From NCBI GenBank assembly GCA_003447895.1, contig DLYC01000025.1:1-7764 (forward strand): DNA of 7,764 nt, read 5' to 3'. The translations under genes were made by a program, and so were the position numbers. Source of the DNA: Lachnospiraceae bacterium. Lineage in GTDB: Bacteria; Bacillota; Clostridia; Lachnospirales; Lachnospiraceae. The notes below the pieces were generated by a model that did no database searches, was not told where the DNA came from, and saw only the letters and a program-made list of their open reading frames with translations. Positions 5,057 to 7,764 of the stretch are shown piece after piece (the first letter of the stretch is position 1; every line of letters starts with the position of its first letter).

Positions 5057-5929
5057 ATGGGACGTACAATTAACGGAAGGACCACGACTCTCGCTCTCAT
5101 CGGCGATCCTGTAGGTCACTCCACTTCACCTGAAATGCATAATTATGCCAGCGAACTTCTCGGCCTTAATTATGCTTATGTTGCATTTACAGTCAAAGAG
5201 GATCAGGTCCCCGCTGCATTTGACGCAATGAGAACGCTCGGCATCCGAGGCTACAATGTGACTATGCCCTGCAAGATCGCTGCTTTTCAGAATACGGACA
5301 AGCACTCTGACGCAGCAGAGATCATCGGCGCCTGCAACACGGTTGTCAACGACAACGGCGTTCTCACAGGCTACATCACAGACGGTGAAGGTTATGTCAA
5401 CATGCTCCGCGACAAGGGCGTCGATGTAGCCGGAAAGAAGATCACTCTCTGCGGCGGCGGCGGCGCTGCCACAGCGATCGCAGTGCAGAGCGCGCTGGAC
5501 GGCGCAAGGGAGCTCTCGATCTTTAACATCAGGGACAAATTCTTTGACAGGACTTTGGCGACAGCTGAAAAGATCAAAAAATACCGCCCCGCATGCGTCG
5601 TTCATGTCTATGACCTCGCCGACCAGACAAAGCTCGCGGAAGAGATCGCGACCAGCGATATTTTCTCCAACGGAACGATCCTGGGCATGAAGCCCTACGA
5701 CGACCAGATGGTCATCGACGACGTGTCCGTATTGCGTCCCGGCCTGATCGTCACAGACGTCGTCTACAACCCTGTAGAGACCAAGATGATCAAGCTTGCC
5801 AAGGAAGCCGGCTGCCAGACCTTTGGCGGCAAAGGAATGCTTCTGTGGCAGGGCGTCGCGGCCTACAAGCTGTTCACGGGCCACGATATGCCCGTAGAGG
5901 AAGTCAAGGCGAAGTATTTCGCGGAATAA
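5057..5929 (+). CDS. aroE: Shikimate/quinate 5-dehydrogenase, YdiB-like
   Basis: A cytosolic enzyme reducing 3-dehydroshikimate to shikimate (aromatic pathway), or interconverting quinate and dehydroquinate. The 290 residues match the family. Seen: substrate motif G-D-P-V-G-H-S-T-S-P (16-25), N-V-T-M-P-C-K with catalytic Lys73, G-A-C-N-T with Asn94, catalytic Asp109 in Y-I-T-D-G-E-G (the usual Asn before T-D is Ile), nucleotide loop G-G-G-G-A (133-137), G-M-K-P (210-213), V-Y-N-P (237-239), and C-terminal G-M-L-L-W-Q-G with Gln265. The cofactor segment F-N-I-R-D-K-F-F-D (156-164) and the W-Q-G ending resemble E. coli YdiB, which uses NAD and NADP and both substrates, more than AroE with its NADP-selecting N-R-T. 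No other aromatic-pathway gene is adjacent. It is transcribed alone, divergently from the zinc operon, and ends at the terminator at 5966. Whether its main substrate is shikimate or quinate cannot be told from sequence. Confidence 0.95.
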   Translation: MGRTINGRTTTLALIGDPVGHSTSPEMHNYASELLGLNYAYVAFTVKEDQVPAAFDAMRTLGIRGYNVTMPCKIAAFQNTDKHSDAAEIIGACNTVVNDNGVLTGYITDGEGYVNMLRDKGVDVAGKKITLCGGGGAATAIAVQSALDGARELSIFNIRDKFFDRTLATAEKIKKYRPACVVHVYDLADQTKLAEEIATSDIFSNGTILGMKPYDDQMVIDDVSVLRPGLIVTDVVYNPVETKMIKLAKEAGCQTFGGKGMLLWQGVAAYKLFTGHDMPVEEVKAKYFAE

Positions 5930-5965
5930 CTCCTCCCGAGAATCTCCGCACATAAATCCGGGCAT

Positions 5966-6006
5966 AAAAGAAGAGGCTGCCGACATGGCCGCCTCTTCTT
6001 TTCTCT
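5966..6006. terminator. Bidirectional rho-independent terminator
   Basis: A perfect 12-bp inverted repeat, AAAAGAAGAGGC (5966-5977) and GCCTCTTCTTTT (5991-6002), has a 13-nt loop and a T-rich tail on the plus strand. The AAAA/TTTT ends provide a short U tract in either direction. It sits between the 3' ends of the convergent shikimate dehydrogenase gene and the copper ATPase gene and should serve both. Confidence 0.9.
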
Positions 6007-6046
6007 TTTCTTTTCGTGCTTTTCTTCCTGCGGTGCGCCCGCGGCA

Positions 6047-6256
6047 TTATGCGATGGAGATCACCTTGTAGTCGCGGTCCTCAACCGCCTCTTTGAGTTT
6101 CTCATCCGCCACATCCGCGCTCAGTGTGACAACCGCTGTGCCCTCTTTGTAGCTGACCGCCGCGCTGTCAACGCCGTCGATCTTCTCGAGGACCTTCTTC
6201 ACAGTCGCCTCGCAGTGCTCGCACATCATGCCTTCGATCTTCATTGTCTTTGTCAT
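6047..6256 (-). other. Possible internally started CopZ-like copper chaperone within copA
   Basis: The last 69 codons of copA form a complete heavy-metal-associated domain (M-C-E-H-C at residues 11-15 of the segment, then the usual alpha-beta pattern). It begins at an ATG (6256) that has AAAGGA at 6269-6264, 7 nt upstream, i.e. a plausible ribosome site within the coding sequence. A stand-alone 69-residue product would have CopZ size. This is inference from spacing and domain borders; the A-rich ribosome site could simply reflect the lysine-rich linker. Confidence 0.4.
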
Positions 6257-7764
6257 CGTCTTTTCCTTTCTGCTGCGCTCCGCAGCCCTTCTCTCCTCAT
6301 TGTATTGTGATAAAAGCTTTCCGTCCGCGTCCGTCTGAACCGGATTCCTGAGCTTTACATCCTTTTGCGCGCTTCGCATATTGAAGCTGTTCAGCCTGAG
6401 CGCATTGGTGACCACGCAGAAGCTGGACAGGCTCATGGCCAGCGCTCCCAGCATGGGATCCATGGTGATCCCGAGCGGGCTCAGCGCGCCTGCCGCCACG
6501 GGGATCAGGATCGAGTTGTAGATCAGCGCCCAGAAAAGGCCCCACAAAATGGTCTTGTAGGTCTTTCTGCTGAGCCTTACGGCAGCGCTCACATCTGTCA
6601 GCCGGCTGTTCATAAGGACCACATCCGCCGCGTCGATGGCGACATCTGTGCCGGCGCCGATCGCGATGCCGATGTCCGCCCTGGTCAGCGCCGGGGCGTC
6701 GTTGATGCCGTCTCCCACCATCGCTGTTTTGCCCTTCTCCCGGAGCCTTCGGATGACTTCCTCCTTGCCTTCGGGCAGGACACCCGCCACCACTTCGCTG
6801 ACGCCGGCCTGTTTTCCGATGGCCTCCGCCGTCTTCTCATTGTCGCCGGTGAGCATGACCACGTGGATGCCCATGTTCTGAAGCTCCTTCACCGCCTGCG
6901 CGCTGTCCTCCTTGATCGGGTCCGCCACAGCGATGATCCCGAGGAGCTGTCCGTCTCCGGCAAAATACAGAGGTGTCTTGCCCTCCTGCGCCAGCCGGTC
7001 TGTGATCTCAGCCAGGTGCTTCAGCCATTTGACCATGTCTCCCGACCTGCCCCTCTGCGCGGTCAGCTGGGTGAGAATGAACTTCTGGTTTCCGCCAACG
7101 ATCCGCTTTCCGTCGATCACGGCGGAAAGGCCGTTTCCGGGCAAAGCCTTGAAATCCCGGATTTCCGAGGACTTCACGCTGCCCGCACAGCCTCTGACCG
7201 CCTCCGCCTTCTCGCCGTTTGTGTAGTCGACAATGGCTTTTGCCAGAGGATGCTCACTCTGCGCCTCCAGGGACCCCGCCAGGTACAGAAGCGCCTCCTC
7301 GGAGACGCCCTCCATGGGGATCACCTCTGTCACTACCGGCTGTCCGCTTGTGATCGTTCCGGTCTTGTCGAGCGCGACGATCTGCACATTTCCGGTCTCC
7401 TGCAGGGACTCCGCCGTCTTAAAGAGGATTCCGTGCCTGGCGCCCATGCCGTTTCCGACCATGATCGCGACGGGCGTCGCAAGTCCGAGCGCGCAGGGGC
7501 AGCTCACGACAAGGACGGAAATGCCTCTTGCAAGGGCCGTTCCCACCGGCGCCTTGACGACAAAGAGCCAGATCAGGGTCACAGCGATCGCGATGGCGAT
7601 GACCGCGGGGACAAAGACACCGGAGATGGTATCCGCTATTTTGGCAATGGGAGCCTTGGTGGCCGCCGCGTCACTGACCATCTGAATGACCTGGGACAGG
7701 CTCGTGTCCTCTCCGACGCGGGTCGCCTGACAGCGCAGGAATCCGGACTGGTTGAGCGTCGCGG
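6047..7764 (-). CDS. copA: Cu+-exporting P1B-type ATPase with C-terminal HMA domain (5' end outside window)
   Basis: Membrane ATPase pumping Cu+ out of the cytoplasm; only the C-terminal 572 or so codons are visible, and the open frame runs off the right edge, so the ATG at 7681 is not the start. Visible in order: end of the actuator domain; a membrane segment (nt about 7625-7550); the metal-site segment with C-P-C (nt 7501-7493); phosphorylation motif D-K-T-G-T (nt 7369-7355); the S-E-H-P motif (His near nt 7252); T-G-D-N; G-D-G-I-N-D (nt 6715-6698); and two last membrane segments with Y-N and M-x-x-S-S, the signature of Cu+ (P1B-1) pumps. After a charged linker of about 45 residues comes a C-terminal heavy-metal domain of about 69 residues with M-C-E-H-C, like the chaperone CopZ. 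Most CopA proteins carry this domain at the N-terminus; whether one is also there is outside the window. The gene ends 45 bp from the shared terminator. Confidence 0.96.
   Translation of the reverse strand, partial: ATLNQSGFLRCQATRVGEDTSLSQVIQMVSDAAATKAPIAKIADTISGVFVPAVIAIAIAVTLIWLFVVKAPVGTALARGISVLVVSCPCALGLATPVAIMVGNGMGARHGILFKTAESLQETGNVQIVALDKTGTITSGQPVVTEVIPMEGVSEEALLYLAGSLEAQSEHPLAKAIVDYTNGEKAEAVRGCAGSVKSSEIRDFKALPGNGLSAVIDGKRIVGGNQKFILTQLTAQRGRSGDMVKWLKHLAEITDRLAQEGKTPLYFAGDGQLLGIIAVADPIKEDSAQAVKELQNMGIHVVMLTGDNEKTAEAIGKQAGVSEVVAGVLPEGKEEVIRRLREKGKTAMVGDGINDAPALTRADIGIAIGAGTDVAIDAADVVLMNSRLTDVSAAVRLSRKTYKTILWGLFWALIYNSILIPVAAGALSPLGITMDPMLGALAMSLSSFCVVTNALRLNSFNMRSAQKDVKLRNPVQTDADGKLLSQYNEERRAAERSRKEKTMTKTMKIEGMMCEHCEATVKKVLEKIDGVDSAAVSYKEGTAVVTLSADVADEKLKEAVEDRDYKVISIA
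6264..6269 (-). promoter_or_regulatory. Possible internal ribosome binding site in copA
   Basis: AAAGGA on the minus strand stands 7 nt before an in-frame ATG (6256) that opens exactly at the C-terminal copper-binding domain. Its context, GAAAGGAAAAG, encodes R-K-E-K of the linker, so the match may be fortuitous. Confidence 0.4.

Noticed and set aside
5126..5986. Long open frame (286 codons) on the minus strand opposite the shikimate dehydrogenase gene
   Set aside because: It mirrors the codon pattern of the real gene, lacks a recognisable family motif and a ribosome site, and overlaps the terminator.

Overview
The window looks like chromosomal DNA from a moderately GC-rich Firmicute, most likely a clostridial Lachnospiraceae-type anaerobe. 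This is inferred from strong AGGAGG ribosome sites, a consensus TTGACA/TATAAT promoter, a DUF1858 redox-disulfide protein and a copper ATPase with a C-terminal HMA domain. No rRNA, tRNA, CRISPR array, transposase or phage gene is visible. Seven genes are present, and six of them are on the minus strand.

Layout from left to right. Positions 1-168 hold a 12-bp tandem repeat (15-60) and a bidirectional terminator (110-154). Positions 169-1125 (-) encode a lactate/malate dehydrogenase-family protein whose catalytic histidine is replaced by glutamine. Positions 1126-1345 are non-coding and carry a small hairpin and about eight copies of a 15-bp repeat. Positions 1346-4779 (-) form a metal-uptake operon. 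In transcription order it contains a Fur-family repressor (GTG start), a histidine-rich zinc-binding lipoprotein (ZnuA), the ATPase (ZnuC), the permease (ZnuB), and, 41 bp further on, a small DUF1858 protein. The repressor and znuA overlap by 4 bp (ATGA), and znuC and znuB by 1 bp (TAATG). A sigma-A promoter lies at 4859-4886, with a Fur-type 7-1-7 operator just downstream at 4824-4838, which suggests autoregulated, metal-dependent repression of the whole operon.

Positions 4890-5056 are the leader of the only plus-strand gene, a YdiB-like shikimate/quinate dehydrogenase (5057-5929). A bidirectional terminator (5966-6006) separates it from the convergent 3' part of a Cu+-exporting P1B-type ATPase (6047 to the right edge; its 5' end is outside the window). 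That ATPase carries a C-terminal copper-binding domain with its own apparent ribosome site and ATG.

Functionally the window is mainly metal homeostasis (zinc import with its repressor, and copper export), flanked by two dehydrogenases. I do not see a clearly new multi-gene system. The points most worth a second look are the dehydrogenase lacking its catalytic His, the possible internally initiated CopZ-like product, the 15-bp repeat array that begins at the stop codon of the DUF1858 gene, and the non-canonical ligand residues in both the ZnuA and Fur-family proteins.
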